A stretch of 64,000 bases of DNA from Clostridiales bacterium (GCA_029265405.1 JAJUJI010000004.1:124001-188000); one strand, 5' to 3'. Numbered from the stretch's first letter, positions 12,001-17,936 are shown. The notes: generated by a model not told the origin, from the sequence alone. Numbers and translations: made by a program.

Positions 12001-12505
12001 CAGCCCCGTAGCTCTGGAGCCGGATAAGATCGAAGCCGTTAACATAGGGGCGGGCTTGAGCAGCCTATTCTCCTTCAGGACCAGCGGCGGTGGAAAATAC
12101 CGCGTTTCGGCGGCTTGCAACGGCGGTACTCTCAAGCTTTATGATACGACGGGGAGCCTGCTGGCAAGCCGGACAGCCGACGGAACGGGCGTGATAGCAC
12201 TGCAATACACCTATTCGGCCGGTGCAACATACTACATCGAGCTGCTCTCCGAAATCGGCGCAAGCGCGACGGTTGCGGCCAGAAAGGTAAGGCAGGGCTA
12301 CAGCCCCGATTCTCTCGTGGGTATAGGAGGAACGATCTACGCAGCCGTTTACGACGTCTCCGGCCGCATGCTGAAATTCACGGCGCCGGACGACGGCGTG
12401 CTGCCGGAGACTGAGCTTCCCGCAAGTGCGGCGGAATGCAGGTTTTTCTGCCTTGACAAGGGATGGAAACCTTTGGCGCAGAGCGAAAAACATATGGTCA
12501 ATTGA
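2..12505 (+). CDS. Giant secreted multidomain surface protein (5' end outside window)
   Basis: The reading frame is open from base 2, so the true start and any signal peptide lie upstream; at least 4,167 residues are visible. Domains in order, numbered from the first visible codon: a PKD-like Ig domain near 200-280 (WEFGDG motif); several CARDB-like beta repeats to about 760; more beta repeats; a carboxypeptidase-regulatory-like fold near 1235-1340; a long helix-rich lysine/glutamate/alanine segment near 1935-2640 with a hydrophobic glycine/alanine stretch near 2560; further Ig-like and regulatory-like domains; five YDG repeats and an MBG-like domain near 3380-3900; an X2-like Ig domain; and a PPC-like beta domain. 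The last 60 residues (AVYDVSGRML ... WKPLAQS) resemble a C-terminal tail I recall from clostridial secreted proteins. No LPXTG sorting signal or SLH repeat is visible, so anchoring is unexplained. An adhesin or cell-surface scaffold role is inferred. Confidence 0.85.
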   Translation, partial: PDERPGSSLGSVKRHISGDESLVTLSVNNYWRDYGYIYIFDEIPKTADAQAFADNAWYTIEYGSGAAITAVEYGRTYDTGEPDEKGVAYYDIGVEPNPGDTISVRAQVENKGKYNIENASVYFKASKGGRTVEIGRASATATLMPGQAKYFYGEFITQGEVKDTEGKPVDDLSGAWLLSAYLIENDVTNIKIRNSAKLIINSPPVAMAADIAGAYAGRPVFFDASKSFDKDGYIVNYLWEFGDGSSANGLTVSHTFLSGGSRKVRLTVTDNNLTSSSLEIMATVEDTRPDLKITGNEAGDQFSGIKFYKNGQPVARDALSEGDQVKVRATLYNEPNSGGDSEAVTEKFYVGFYVDYKYKGYTMYDASVPGAAIQRGGTGTVEFDWTVPAGKHIVSVVANDIGKMVDERNRDNNRLDVQVGAGQVNFPDLEVQEGFSADIGEKTPYKSMVPLAADIKNAGSAAAGPFTVSFFANERLVASEYVAAGLAAGATVHVVSGFKPSSGGDYSFTVMADGPTSYVLESNEANNRAYLKKTVNMVYPDLALEGMVVTPASGVIINNEPVAVTLNLVNKGSALSGLTDDNVEITFYADRTYLGRVEKSAIGAGETIPVSFIWSSPSSGYEAINAYVNERNTVIESNTANNSASKAFGATLSKSLPGLSVVDISSAAFGGSPYVNLDDTVVTKVTIKNNGTAATSAPFEISLYANGILVSEVSYNSTLSPGKTAEITLPAWKAELLPTGYYNLTVYADSEQKMRLADRASAKGSARLKVGGRYELSLMPSGAVTPNGTAVITAELRNTDFSWLPAEDASLSFEIYEGAQLSEKPDAGAVAAGSMTYVPAKGRYVGAATFEGLAAGDYTVFVSAMSKDGQNSLTQASTQLKCTSDFKITAYPMDESGQPKTQFAAGEKIYVGGSVSGAATGKVLITIVGEEEWKAYADCDSEGAFRSGFELPADFGGSYSVKASATVDGIERTSEAKTFTVEGVCVSLPASVTVVQGRTVEIAGLIGNVGTMAVEDVAVSGSMQSAGVYGLLSHSLAGGSLEIGESVPAKLAISAAATAVPGTYDYTVTAAWSANQRSMARNQIVKVTVIEAYAAMEAMAVSNREGENSPVRRELVAAVRPGEEVSQVVRVTNTGTKTLTGFTASTREKLPWMSLTVGGDMENGTVSIRPLSDGLSIRDKGAKAIVSVHIAPTSYVQEGVYEDEIILSAEGVESIRLPLTVYVGAEHQATVVFEIRGEKQAALSGATVELIGPAAEDGRQAASAVYAINSADGSGLEGLSESDRQGRLKGQARFENIPAGLYEIRVNAANYKPYTATVDIPAAVNLKEQIITLEKTPFKVEINAGTVTKAETSSILGGNYESALYSMKNATYANRETALVSSFPGDEVEFGYINGIIGGGVAITNPSEAETIYSVRVEVDETGSGMPQGTFKLSSPAGTVSSRELGSLSPGDIRDIIWTANTDSFYYEAVLGSPDASGKFEASFPEGVTEANIDAWISEVDYFGDGYLSKVSFDSQALTGVFMTSKKNGDGAYVLPDNRVPKFTETTEFDFVLRFMGSAIGSAEPLTLAIPVRVRYMPNSDMLGSGEISKLTTKYEGLFAGTAIRDTKSFSRAFISKFTAMSGQPEKLGKALSDFGFAQEVSIERQSTELRFRLQNPSESDFIQNLKITLKIADGKPDANGVLPEGSRLITSLTEPKALILKQGLAGDASFDPKTGVLTVGELGPGEELESVFAITTPEGITEITNQIASYYDDFAELFGERENGTAEIYSWLDYSYSIGTVSKLDSTGGSGSETTEGRSSVKAQKVTPPPKLYISYDMSSKLSDDYYVFRVNVTNIGSGPAYGVLVSPPDIPSVGGVANVCRTYSRIKGMGDGTQPLYLGDLKPGESTYGEFWIYMPGISDWTKLPGVAVRTAKSDTTVVTPLSIQKYDGAQFKALVGELKKELSKLSENIEGAVDKITGELANSVVNTNDYFVNVQVAESITYGIDSIANIASMVAAVAGWKEAYDTMKEAVEALGKRLTKKDQDILKGLTPEEFLKISNDTAVAKDKLAYVDVMLKDTSASQRIFDKVSSLMDEIDWDKEVDAIKETGKKVYEIGKACINAPELEQYQKLVISSKENALKAAEEAKLSVNSVLPDDKERHLALAETYRKKALEDWKAACLEYEKLMKKADDEKFENVTSMLKSLNLISEKTVKNASKYAAAATKNAQNYSALSMAAMSLKTYLNNNSTDALLAKYGADATFETLLGIDTEELISVLDMVGRHGIFSYQTATYALKKLDEATFNFGEFADNLIKLGEGIQVSEIANYAPLWVREIGMLPFRVKNLEQHGKLTDQALVDLLNEVTHNRHMADGNPDELIRKFTENLALCRTTAEKTDLLVFTAVSAMNVPLIDSDRYYATLKAMADKGASEGSAAKAAKAAAMSYVELNKIAERAREVIGETEALLNSYLASEMPPTSYYPGEVLLKYLKTLNSQIEASYSYRNAAGEKVSYPDGRVGSYRDIWVYKGDGDSLKPMLLDFGDFYRSLITLNSTLAEGYENVASRWNLNTVKTYVAASTVMSAAVSFGSGLAMAGAGLVLDLAGALGEEVTGDWQKSLNTADETVSTRLGRAVADVYVNTALSATKELEAAKSVNSVFATVDEWRKIDPAIPVTVLGIDVTDIRISEGEEYGTGTAVITVRNDHSGTVSIAPVVTVADGYGIIMNASAGGALVAAGDSKTFTAQIYAPRATLRDPAGFNVAVSFELAEPETMSIAGMHGPYVKRFFAGSEAQIAAMRDKYEFGVASSGFIGGEENADTVAAKVAAKPGMGELRIYLAALAGSGLKMNVSGDNADIAEIRTITNDEDYLIIRNPSGIYTITITGSGTEEFYTLETVQLPDVGTVFDAAVMTVLNAESGSEDINAADEFTVYNVSGGMITGVTASAGGLRRADGSALGLESLPLALSVCEKTSGAQPVADTSVAPGDGKSFKAEITIPGGLADGTYIFDLSITVAGAGLNPNLDSLLAQNDRNAVWTDNGDGSATLKKTVTLSIKTTPVITTPTEAAIYQISGDTVYYTGKVARNNVAVLFADGNAVSIAVPDASGFFAGTYTLAPRDAAYTLALKAADYKANYSEKTAEQSVTIALLSDDVAPVISDVAPAEGAAIDNDIKQITFKASDIGGKINSVSVKLDGVGLTAISAGNGVYSAAILGGLDDGLHNLEITAWDDSFNSAKKTVSFTSSGQPKVSFSVKSSTGLPVDGAQVEIIGTGKAASTVNGLASVGLKNGVYSYRISRSGFVEKSGTVSVMGDTAAEITLAEYMTVAFTVTMRDGATPVPGAVVTATQSGEPPVLATAGADGRAYFSLLDGDYSYAVRAAGYDGAAEGTFAVAGSGLNIRAELVKIIAITGISARSRTYNGLAGAQIEGTPVLVGVVDGVGVTLDESSVAAFFADKKAETNKPVAVSGYKLSGTNAECYRLLQPSGLTADILKAELTVAGITAIDKVYDGTSVASVAGTAVLNGVLGGDEVVLSGTPSFAFDSKNVGTNKRVTAAGYVLSGNDAGNYFLTQPVSAASITAKELSVTGAVVKSKRYDATTEAEMDSSSASLIGAINGDNIALDSTGAWAVFADTQAGYGKPVEAGGFALIGADKGNYDLAQPSGLKADITRAELEVTGLMANGKVYDGTDAATVSGTAMLSGLLPQDVDKVGLAGTPVFKFADKNVGSGKIVTACGYELAGENSANYELRQPSGLKADITPRALTLEACAESKQYDGTANAYGTIKLIGIIGADDVSASGTFAFDNKNAGANKTICVTGITLGGEDALNYSAPTAASAAADIFKAVLTCRALDAEKKVGEENPASGVIYEGFAAGENTENSGITQPELTHTALRNSRAGAYAINLAGGSGGVNYELTLVPGTLTVVQPISTIEPEQAIFIKYGSAQGDVAVRLNLNGNSFAALKNGSADITDKAILDGTTVTISGAYLKTLDLGSYELTFIMKDAAGEYSAVGACPRLTVTVSDGSPVALEPDKIEAVNIGAGLSSLFSFRTSGGGKYRVSAACNGGTLKLYDTTGSLLASRTADGTGVIALQYTYSAGATYYIELLSEIGASATVAARKVRQGYSPDSLVGIGGTIYAAVYDVSGRMLKFTAPDDGVLPETELPASAAECRFFCLDKGWKPLAQSEKHMVN
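10149..11700 (+). repeat. Tandem YDG-type protein repeats ending in an MBG-like domain
   Basis: Five units of about 85-90 codons begin near 10149, 10411, 10672, 10939 and 11212. Each has a KxYDG-like entry (TYNG, VYDG, RYDA, VYDG, QYDG), a central NVG/NAG turn and an exit of the NYxLxQPSGLxADI type. A sixth, diverged unit from about 11458 looks like an MBG domain (VGEENP, then NYELTLVPGTLTVV). Such repeats occur in large bacterial adhesins. The units have diverged at protein level, so this is an old array rather than a recent slippage expansion. Confidence 0.8.
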
Positions 12506-12520
12506 TTGACGCGCACATAG

Positions 12521-12557
12521 AAACGCCGGGCGGAGGAAGCTCCTTCGCCCGGCGTTT
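12521..12557. terminator. Bidirectional hairpin terminator after the giant gene
   Basis: Twelve-base perfect arms (12521-12532 and 12546-12557) begin with AAA and end with TTT. The inner loop can pair further (AGGA/TCCT). It sits between two convergent genes and can serve both. Confidence 0.8.
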
Positions 12558-12600
12558 CATATGGCCGCATCTTGAACTGTCGCTTATGCCTGAATTATGA

Positions 12601-14217
12601 CTAATCGGCGGGAACCGGCGCCGCTTGAGCTTGAGCTTCGGTATTCCTGCCTCTTACCGCTAAACTGGCTGCGGCGGCGACAATGATAGAAAGGGGCAGG
12701 GAAATCACCACAGCGTCCACCATGGAAAGAGAGGCCAGAGGCGTACCCTTTACTAAAGAAGTGGTATTGAAAAGAAGCTTGCATATCTGAAGGCTGGATG
12801 CGGTCTTTTCCTGAATAAAGAACAGCCAGAAAAGGCTGGCGCAGGAGCCTGCAAGCATGCTGGCCAGAGCCGCTGTTTTTGTAAAGCTCTTTATATAGAG
12901 AGCCGCAAAATATGAGGGAAGAAATGTGGCCGCGCATAAGCCGTAAAAAAGGGAGGTGCTTACGGCTATAATCGCCATGCTGACGTCCAGCTTGCTGGAA
13001 AGCCAGGCCAGCAGTATGCTGACGAGCAAGCCTATAAGCATGGCGACGCGAGTCAGGGTTATCGTGTCGGCCTTAAGCTTTAGAGACTGCTTTAGGAAGT
13101 CGCGCCCCAGAGCGGTGCCTATGGTATGGATAAGCGCGTTCATTGTGGATACGGCGGCGCCCGTTAAGACCACAAGAAAGACTCCGCCGAACCACCCGGG
13201 AAGAAAGGTCTTGATAAAGGAGGGGATTATGCTGTCGTTGGCGCCGGCGGCCTTAATAGCTATTTGGCCGGTAGCGTTGTAGAAGGCTACATTGGAAAGC
13301 GCGCCGACCGTAAAGGCGACGCCGGTCATGAAAAGAATGAATATGCCGCCGGAGAGCACCGCACGGTTTAGTTCCTTGCTGCTCCTGACAGTCATGAACT
13401 TGACTGAAAGCTGGGGCTGGGCCAAGACTCCTATGCCAACGCCTGCTATGAGAGTAGTCACAAGGTTCCACCAGACAGGGGTCCCGACCGCTGGCATGGA
13501 AGTCCACCCGGTAAAACCGCCTTTCACAAGGTTTTCAGTTTGCTCAGCTACTCCGGCGGCCTGCGGCAGGGCACCAAGTGCTTCATGAGCCTTGGTTATG
13601 CCTCCCAGCATATTGTATGTATAAATGATTAAAAACAACATGCCCGCAAACATTATGGCGCCTTGGAAGGCGTCTGAATACATAATGCCTTTTAACCCGC
13701 CAGTCACGACAAAAACAGCCGCCAAAGCCCCGACGATAAACAATATCAACTCAAAGCTCGCCCCGGTGTATTTTGAAATGTAATCCACAATACCTTTAAG
13801 TACGGCCGAAGCGTAGAAGGGCATAAACAGAAAGATCAGTATGCCGGAATAGCCCTGAATAAACTTGCTGCCATAGCGTACGCCTAGGAATTCCGGCATG
13901 GTGTGCGTGCCCAGACTATGGCCAATCTCCCTCGTTTTTTTTCCGAATACGACAAAGGCTATAAATACACCAACAAAAATATTGAATACAGTCAGCCAGA
14001 GCATGCCCATGCCGTATTGCCCAGCGGCGCCTCCAAAGCCTACTATAGCGGAGGTACTTATAAACGTCGCGCCATAGGAAAGAGCCATGACGAGAGGATG
14101 CATTTGCTTGCCGGCCAGCAGGTAATCGCTGGTGCTTTTGGTTTTCTTGAAACCGATATAGGCGAAAAGCATCATGAAGGCCGCATACGCCGCAAGGCTT
14201 ATAAAGACGGATGTCAT
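12601..14217 (-). CDS. Sodium:solute symporter (SSS family)
   Basis: A 538-residue polytopic protein with about 13 hydrophobic segments. It has SSS-family signatures: the YLLAGK segment after TM1, GATFISTSAIVGFGG in TM2, and GGLKGIMYSDAFQG in the middle. It should import an organic solute with Na+ at the cytoplasmic membrane. The gene starts inside the stop codon of a 48-residue membrane microprotein, and both lie behind a T-box leader, so the substrate is probably an amino acid or a compound tied to amino-acid supply (inference). The exact substrate cannot be told from sequence. Confidence 0.88.
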   Translation of the reverse strand: MTSVFISLAAYAAFMMLFAYIGFKKTKSTSDYLLAGKQMHPLVMALSYGATFISTSAIVGFGGAAGQYGMGMLWLTVFNIFVGVFIAFVVFGKKTREIGHSLGTHTMPEFLGVRYGSKFIQGYSGILIFLFMPFYASAVLKGIVDYISKYTGASFELILFIVGALAAVFVVTGGLKGIMYSDAFQGAIMFAGMLFLIIYTYNMLGGITKAHEALGALPQAAGVAEQTENLVKGGFTGWTSMPAVGTPVWWNLVTTLIAGVGIGVLAQPQLSVKFMTVRSSKELNRAVLSGGIFILFMTGVAFTVGALSNVAFYNATGQIAIKAAGANDSIIPSFIKTFLPGWFGGVFLVVLTGAAVSTMNALIHTIGTALGRDFLKQSLKLKADTITLTRVAMLIGLLVSILLAWLSSKLDVSMAIIAVSTSLFYGLCAATFLPSYFAALYIKSFTKTAALASMLAGSCASLFWLFFIQEKTASSLQICKLLFNTTSLVKGTPLASLSMVDAVVISLPLSIIVAAAASLAVRGRNTEAQAQAAPVPAD

Positions 14218-14360
14218 TTGCTTTTACCTCCCTTTTCGGAGTTATTGCCGGTTTCTGTTTCTCTGTTCCAGTTGACTATGCCGTAAATGACACATAGCAG
14301 CGCGCTGAGTATTGACAGCAGGTAAGCCGTCAATACTGAGATATTGTTCAGTCCAAACAT
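14214..14360 (-). CDS. Symporter small accessory protein (48 aa)
   Basis: A short frame starting MFGLNNISVLTAYLLSI with one clear transmembrane helix (about residues 9-29), then a polar tail rich in N, E, G and K. Its TGA overlaps the symporter ATG (ATGA), which implies translational coupling; the GGAGGT inside its 3' end is the symporter's ribosome binding site. Small single-span proteins upstream of SSS carriers are a recognised companion family, and I assign this one by position, size and topology. Role inferred: assembly or stability of the carrier. Confidence 0.72.
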   Translation of the reverse strand: MFGLNNISVLTAYLLSILSALLCVIYGIVNWNRETETGNNSEKGGKSK

Positions 14361-14426
14361 ACAAGCCTTTTCCTTTCAATTTTTTTATGAAAGCGGCCCG
14401 CAGCGCTTGCGGCTCCGCATTGCATA

Positions 14427-14731
14427 CAAAAAAGCCTTTCGCCCCTATCTGCAGGGACGAAAGGCTAAGCTTCCGCGGTACCACCCTAATTCACAGGCAT
14501 AGACTGATATGCCATGCGCTCTTAATACAGGATACTATCATATCCTTTCCGTATAACGGCGGAATGCCGCCTCCTCCTACTTGTTTGCTCCGCAGGCGAC
14601 GGCTTGCAGAGTATTAGTTCAGAGGAAGCGCTCGGAAGGGAACTTCAACGGTTTTCTCTTTGGGCCCGCTCCCAGTCCATGGCGAGCCCTCCCTGCCAAG
14701 ATAGCGCCGCTTACTTTCCTTCGTCATAGCG
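14427..14731 (-). promoter_or_regulatory. T-box riboswitch leader of the symporter operon
   Basis: Read on the minus strand. The T-box consensus AGGGTGGTACCGCGG lies at 14487-14473. It is followed by an intrinsic terminator with 9-bp arms (AGCCTTTCG / CGAAAGGCT) and six Ts, ending near 14427. Upstream, Stem I starts near 14731 with an ATGA ... GAG kink-turn-like base, an AGTA on the 5' side of the specifier loop, and GAAGTTC on the 3' side. The triplet after GAA is GTT at 14643-14641 (Val); TTC (Phe) is possible if the register shifts by one. The bulge sequence TGGT predicts a tRNA with discriminator A. Uncharged tRNA would favour the antiterminator and switch on transport. Confidence 0.92.
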
Positions 14732-14762
14732 TTTAATCTTATGATATTTTATACTTGTGATA

Positions 14763-14791
14763 ATAATATTATATAATCTCGGCGTTGTCAA
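14763..14791 (-). promoter_or_regulatory. SigA-type promoter for the T-box/symporter transcript
   Basis: On the minus strand TTGACA (14791-14786), a 17-base spacer and TATTAT (14768-14763). The transcript would begin just before Stem I of the T-box. Confidence 0.75.
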
Positions 14792-14898
14792 CAGAAAAAT
14801 TTAACGATTTAATTAAATAGCGTATTGACTCGGTTTGGCTAAACAGCCTAATGAATACTATATCATCAATGTCTTTCGGCGTAAGAGAGCAAAGAACC

Positions 14899-15035
14899 TT
14901 CGGCAAAGGCTAAAGCGCTTGTATGTCCGGCTGGGCAAGGCCTTATTGCCGCCTTGAGACAACCTGGCGTATTGCTGATAGCTGCCATGAAAGCGGACGT
15001 TTAGTCAGTCCCAAAGATCTGCGCCTTTTGGATAT
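14899..15035 (+). other. Intergenic stretch with nested complementarity, possible structured RNA
   Basis: Between the T-box promoter and the cyclophilin gene about 350 bases hold no convincing gene. Within them CAAAGGC (14904-14910) can pair with GCCTTTTG (15023-15030, one bulge), GTCCG (14925-14929) with CGGAC (14994-14998), CAAGGC (14936-14941) with GCCTTG (14951-14956), and TGGC (14965-14968) with GCCA (14984-14987), giving a nested multibranch fold. A separate 7-bp hairpin lies at 15071-15095. I do not recognise a known riboswitch or 6S consensus. The function is unknown and the fold may be chance. Confidence 0.25.
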
Positions 15036-15142
15036 ATAGCTGCCTATAGTAGCGTGTCCATTCTATATGCTTCCTTGTATTCACAATGCAAGGAAATCTG
15101 AGAATGTCAAGAACGGATATGGAAATGAAGCCAGTTTCATGC

Positions 15143-15148
15143 TATAAT
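15143..15148 (+). promoter_or_regulatory. Extended -10 element before the cyclophilin gene
   Basis: TGCTATAAT is an extended -10 with no good -35, 27 bases before the ATG. It leaves a short leader containing the GAGGAG ribosome binding site. Confidence 0.5.
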
Positions 15149-15175
15149 AAGCCAAACTTTTTTGAGGAGATGCAA

Positions 15176-15784
15176 ATGAAACACAAATCGCTATTGGCGC
15201 TTTGCTTGTGCCTTTGCCTTTCGCTGCTCTGCGGCTGCAACAAGAAGGAGAATAAAGCCGGGGACAACGGCTCGGAATACCTGACCGGCCTTCATCACGT
15301 GGAAATAGACGTCAAGGATTACGGCATAATATCCGTTGAGCTGGATGCCGACACAGCGCCCATTACGGTGACAAATTTCATAGACCTGGCCAAATCCGGC
15401 TTTTATGACGGGCTTACCTTCCACAGGATAATAGACGGCTTCATGATACAGGGCGGGGATCCAAAGGGGGACGGCACAGGAGGCTCGGATTCTGCCATTA
15501 AAGGAGAATTTTCAAACAACGGGGTCGAGAACAAGATATCCCATGTCAGGGGCACCATCTCAATGGCTCGCTCTCCTGCTTCCTACAACAGCGCCAGCTC
15601 GCAGTTTTTTATAGTGCAGAGCGACAGCACCTATCTTGACGGCGATTACGCCGCCTTCGGCAAGGTTACGGACGGAATGGATATAGTGGACGCCATATGC
15701 AAGGATACCCCGGTGCAGGACAATAACGGAACGGTTTTACCTCAAGACCAGCCTGTGATAAACTCTATAAAGGTCATAGACTGA
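15176..15784 (+). CDS. Lipoprotein peptidyl-prolyl cis-trans isomerase (cyclophilin type)
   Basis: 202 residues from the ATG at 15176, chosen because GAGGAG precedes it and a lipoprotein signal follows immediately (basic KHK, hydrophobic run, lipobox LCGC). The rest is one cyclophilin domain: FHRIIDGFMIQGGDP, then a GTISMAR segment and a SQFFIV core, containing the family's catalytic Arg and substrate-binding Phe/Gln/Met positions. It should act outside the membrane, catalysing proline isomerisation during folding of secreted proteins. A plausible client is the large secretome of this organism (inference). It is a single-gene unit with its own terminator. Confidence 0.92.
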   Translation: MKHKSLLALCLCLCLSLLCGCNKKENKAGDNGSEYLTGLHHVEIDVKDYGIISVELDADTAPITVTNFIDLAKSGFYDGLTFHRIIDGFMIQGGDPKGDGTGGSDSAIKGEFSNNGVENKISHVRGTISMARSPASYNSASSQFFIVQSDSTYLDGDYAAFGKVTDGMDIVDAICKDTPVQDNNGTVLPQDQPVINSIKVID

Positions 15785-15790
15785 CTTGGC

Positions 15791-15838
15791 AAACACGGCG
15801 CTTTTTCCGCTTTGAAAGCGAAAAAGCGCCGTGTTTTT
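15791..15838 (+). terminator. Strong hairpin terminator after the cyclophilin gene
   Basis: Long complementary arms (AACACGGCGC... with its complement) close on a short loop and end in a T-run (TTTTT at 15834-15838). It lies between convergent genes. Confidence 0.85.
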
Positions 15839-15853
15839 ATATTTTGCCGGCAG

Positions 15854-16819
15854 CTAATATCCGGCCTCAAAATCAATCCTTCCTTCAAGAGGCAGGCCGC
15901 GCAAAAACCTGTCAAGTTGCTCCAAAAAGAAGTCTCCCCTGCGCCTGTCGGTGTTTTCGGACCAGGCCGAGCAATGCGGCGTAATGATAACGTTATCCAT
16001 GTCCCATAGCGGGCTGCCGGGAGGAAGCGGCTCGGGACTTGTGACATCCAAGCCCGCGCCGTATATCCTTTTGCTCTTCAGCGCCTCGGCCAAAGCCTCG
16101 TAATCCATGGTGCCGCCCCGGCCTACGTTTATTATTATGGCGCGCGGCTTCATAAGCTCAAGCTCGGCCTTTCCTATAATTCCCTTTGTGGCTTCGGTCA
16201 AGGGCAGAGTGTTGAATATGTAGTCCGCCTCGGCTATGGCTTCATGAAGCTGTTCGGGAGGGTATACGCGCTCTAAAAGAGGAGAGGGCTTTGAAATATC
16301 CCGCCTGAGGCCTATTATCCGGCAATTGAAACCTTTCAGGCGTTTCGCTATTTCCGAGGCAAGACAGCCTGTGCCGAGAAGAAGCGCCGTAGAGCCGAAA
16401 AGCTCGTGACGGGCGACGGTTTGGCTCCATTCATGCTTTCTTTGCTTATCATAGTGGATAGGCATGAGCCTGTTCAGGCTTAGGGCCATGCAGACGGCAT
16501 GCTCGGCTATGGAAACGGCATGAACACCGGCTGCCCGCGTTACTATGGTATCGGGATTACCGTATATTTCGCGCCTTTCATAGCCGTTGACGCCGGCTGA
16601 CTGGAGGTGCAGCCATTTCAGCCCGGTTGCGGCCTTTAAATGCTCAGGCCGCGGATGGCCGGTTATTATATCCGCCCAGCAGACGTCCTCCTGAGTGGCT
16701 TGGAGCATCCCGACGCTGCGTATCTCAAAGCCGGGGTATTTTTCCCTAAGCTCCTTGCCTTTTTCGCCGTTTTCCCCGAGTATGTCGGTCAGCCATGAGG
16801 TTATGACAAGTATTTTCAT
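15854..16819 (-). CDS. D-2-hydroxyacid dehydrogenase family protein
   Basis: 321 residues; the ATG at 16819 is preceded by GGAGGAG. It has the two-lobed NAD(P)-dependent D-isomer-specific 2-hydroxyacid dehydrogenase layout: the nucleotide loop GTGCLASEIA, catalytic Arg in NVGRGGTMDYEALAEAL, Glu in TSPEPLPPGSPLW, and His in TPHCSAWSE. Nucleotide preference is uncertain; the residues after the Rossmann beta-2 strand are LRRD, and arginines there can favour NADP. It probably reduces or oxidises a small 2-keto/2-hydroxy acid in the cytosol. Monocistronic; the substrate cannot be read from sequence, and it is unlikely to be the biosynthetic SerA because there is no ACT domain. Confidence 0.85.
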   Translation of the reverse strand: MKILVITSWLTDILGENGEKGKELREKYPGFEIRSVGMLQATQEDVCWADIITGHPRPEHLKAATGLKWLHLQSAGVNGYERREIYGNPDTIVTRAAGVHAVSIAEHAVCMALSLNRLMPIHYDKQRKHEWSQTVARHELFGSTALLLGTGCLASEIAKRLKGFNCRIIGLRRDISKPSPLLERVYPPEQLHEAIAEADYIFNTLPLTEATKGIIGKAELELMKPRAIIINVGRGGTMDYEALAEALKSKRIYGAGLDVTSPEPLPPGSPLWDMDNVIITPHCSAWSENTDRRRGDFFLEQLDRFLRGLPLEGRIDFEAGY

Positions 16820-17048
16820 TGGCCTTGCTCCTCCCGTTTGGCAAGGGTTTGATGCCGCGCAAGCTCAGTATAGCGCGCATGACGCCTTGATGCAACTTCA
16901 AGTTGCTTTTATATGCGCGATATGATAGACTGACCTTAGGTTATATTCGCCTAAAGATTTGTGCAAATAGCCGCGGGCTATATAAGCGATTAGCTGCAAA
17001 TCCCCGGCACGCAATTATCATTTGAAAATTAGTAAAGGAAGCTTCTTT

Positions 17049-17846
17049 ATGATACCTCCGATTAAGGATATGGCCGGCGCGTTCAGCGTAAAGGGGCTGA
17101 ATGTGGTTGTAACGGGCGGCAACAGGGGAATAGGCCTTGGGATTTCAAAGGCTTTTGCCCAAAGCGGGGCCAATGTCGCCATATTATGCCGAAATGAGGA
17201 AAGCGGAAAGAAAGCGGCGGATGAGCTGAAGGAATACGGCGGAATTTGCCTTTGCGTGCAGTGCGACGCTTCGAGCTTGGACAGCGCCAAGGCGGCAGCC
17301 TCAAAGGTTATCGAGGCCTTTGGAGCGGTTGACGTTCTTGTCAACAACGCCGGAGTATCCACCGTCACCAAATTCTTGGAGGACAGGGACCTGGCCGAAT
17401 GGCATAGAGTGATTGGCACGAACCTGCACGGTCCCGCCAATATGGTTTATGCCCTTGCGCCCCATATGGTCAAGGCCGGCAAGGGAGGCTCCATAATAAA
17501 CATATCCTCCATCGGCGGCCAGACCGTCGGCAACTCGAAGGCGCAGCCTATGGCTCCCTACAACTGCTCAAAAGCGGCGCTTAACCAATTGACTCGGTAT
17601 CTTGCAATTGAATTGGGAGACTACGGCATACGCGTCAACGCGGTTGCTCCGGGCCCCACGCATTCGGATTTGGATAAGGACCTGCCGCCCAGCGCCCTCG
17701 CGGCCATAGAAAACAACATGCCTATGCACCGCTTCGGAGAGCCTATCGAGATAGGAGCGCTTTGCGTCTTTCTTGCTTCGCCGGCAGGCTGCCAGATAAC
17801 CGGCGCCGTTTATGTGCACGACGGGGGAATGCTGCTGGTCGGCTGA
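17049..17846 (+). CDS. Short-chain dehydrogenase/reductase (SDR)
   Basis: 265 residues from the ATG at 17049, which follows AAAGGA; an upstream TTG at 17022 is less likely. Classical SDR signatures: TGGNRGIG cofactor loop, NNAG, catalytic Ser in NISSIGG, and YNCSK (Tyr and Lys). The RNE segment after beta-2 suggests NADP(H) preference. The C-terminus (GAVYVHDGGMLLVG) matches the FabG/glucose dehydrogenase-like subgroup. It would oxidise or reduce a sugar, polyol or ketone in the cytosol. It stands alone between the divergent dehydrogenase and tRNA-Leu, so the substrate is unknown. Confidence 0.87.
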   Translation: MIPPIKDMAGAFSVKGLNVVVTGGNRGIGLGISKAFAQSGANVAILCRNEESGKKAADELKEYGGICLCVQCDASSLDSAKAAASKVIEAFGAVDVLVNNAGVSTVTKFLEDRDLAEWHRVIGTNLHGPANMVYALAPHMVKAGKGGSIINISSIGGQTVGNSKAQPMAPYNCSKAALNQLTRYLAIELGDYGIRVNAVAPGPTHSDLDKDLPPSALAAIENNMPMHRFGEPIEIGALCVFLASPAGCQITGAVYVHDGGMLLVG

Positions 17847-17936
17847 ACTTATGAAGACTGCTCTCGGGGAGCGGCAAGATAGGGTTCAGTTTGAGCGCAA
17901 ACAGGCGCTTGTCAGGCGGCTTCCCGTTTTGTTTGA

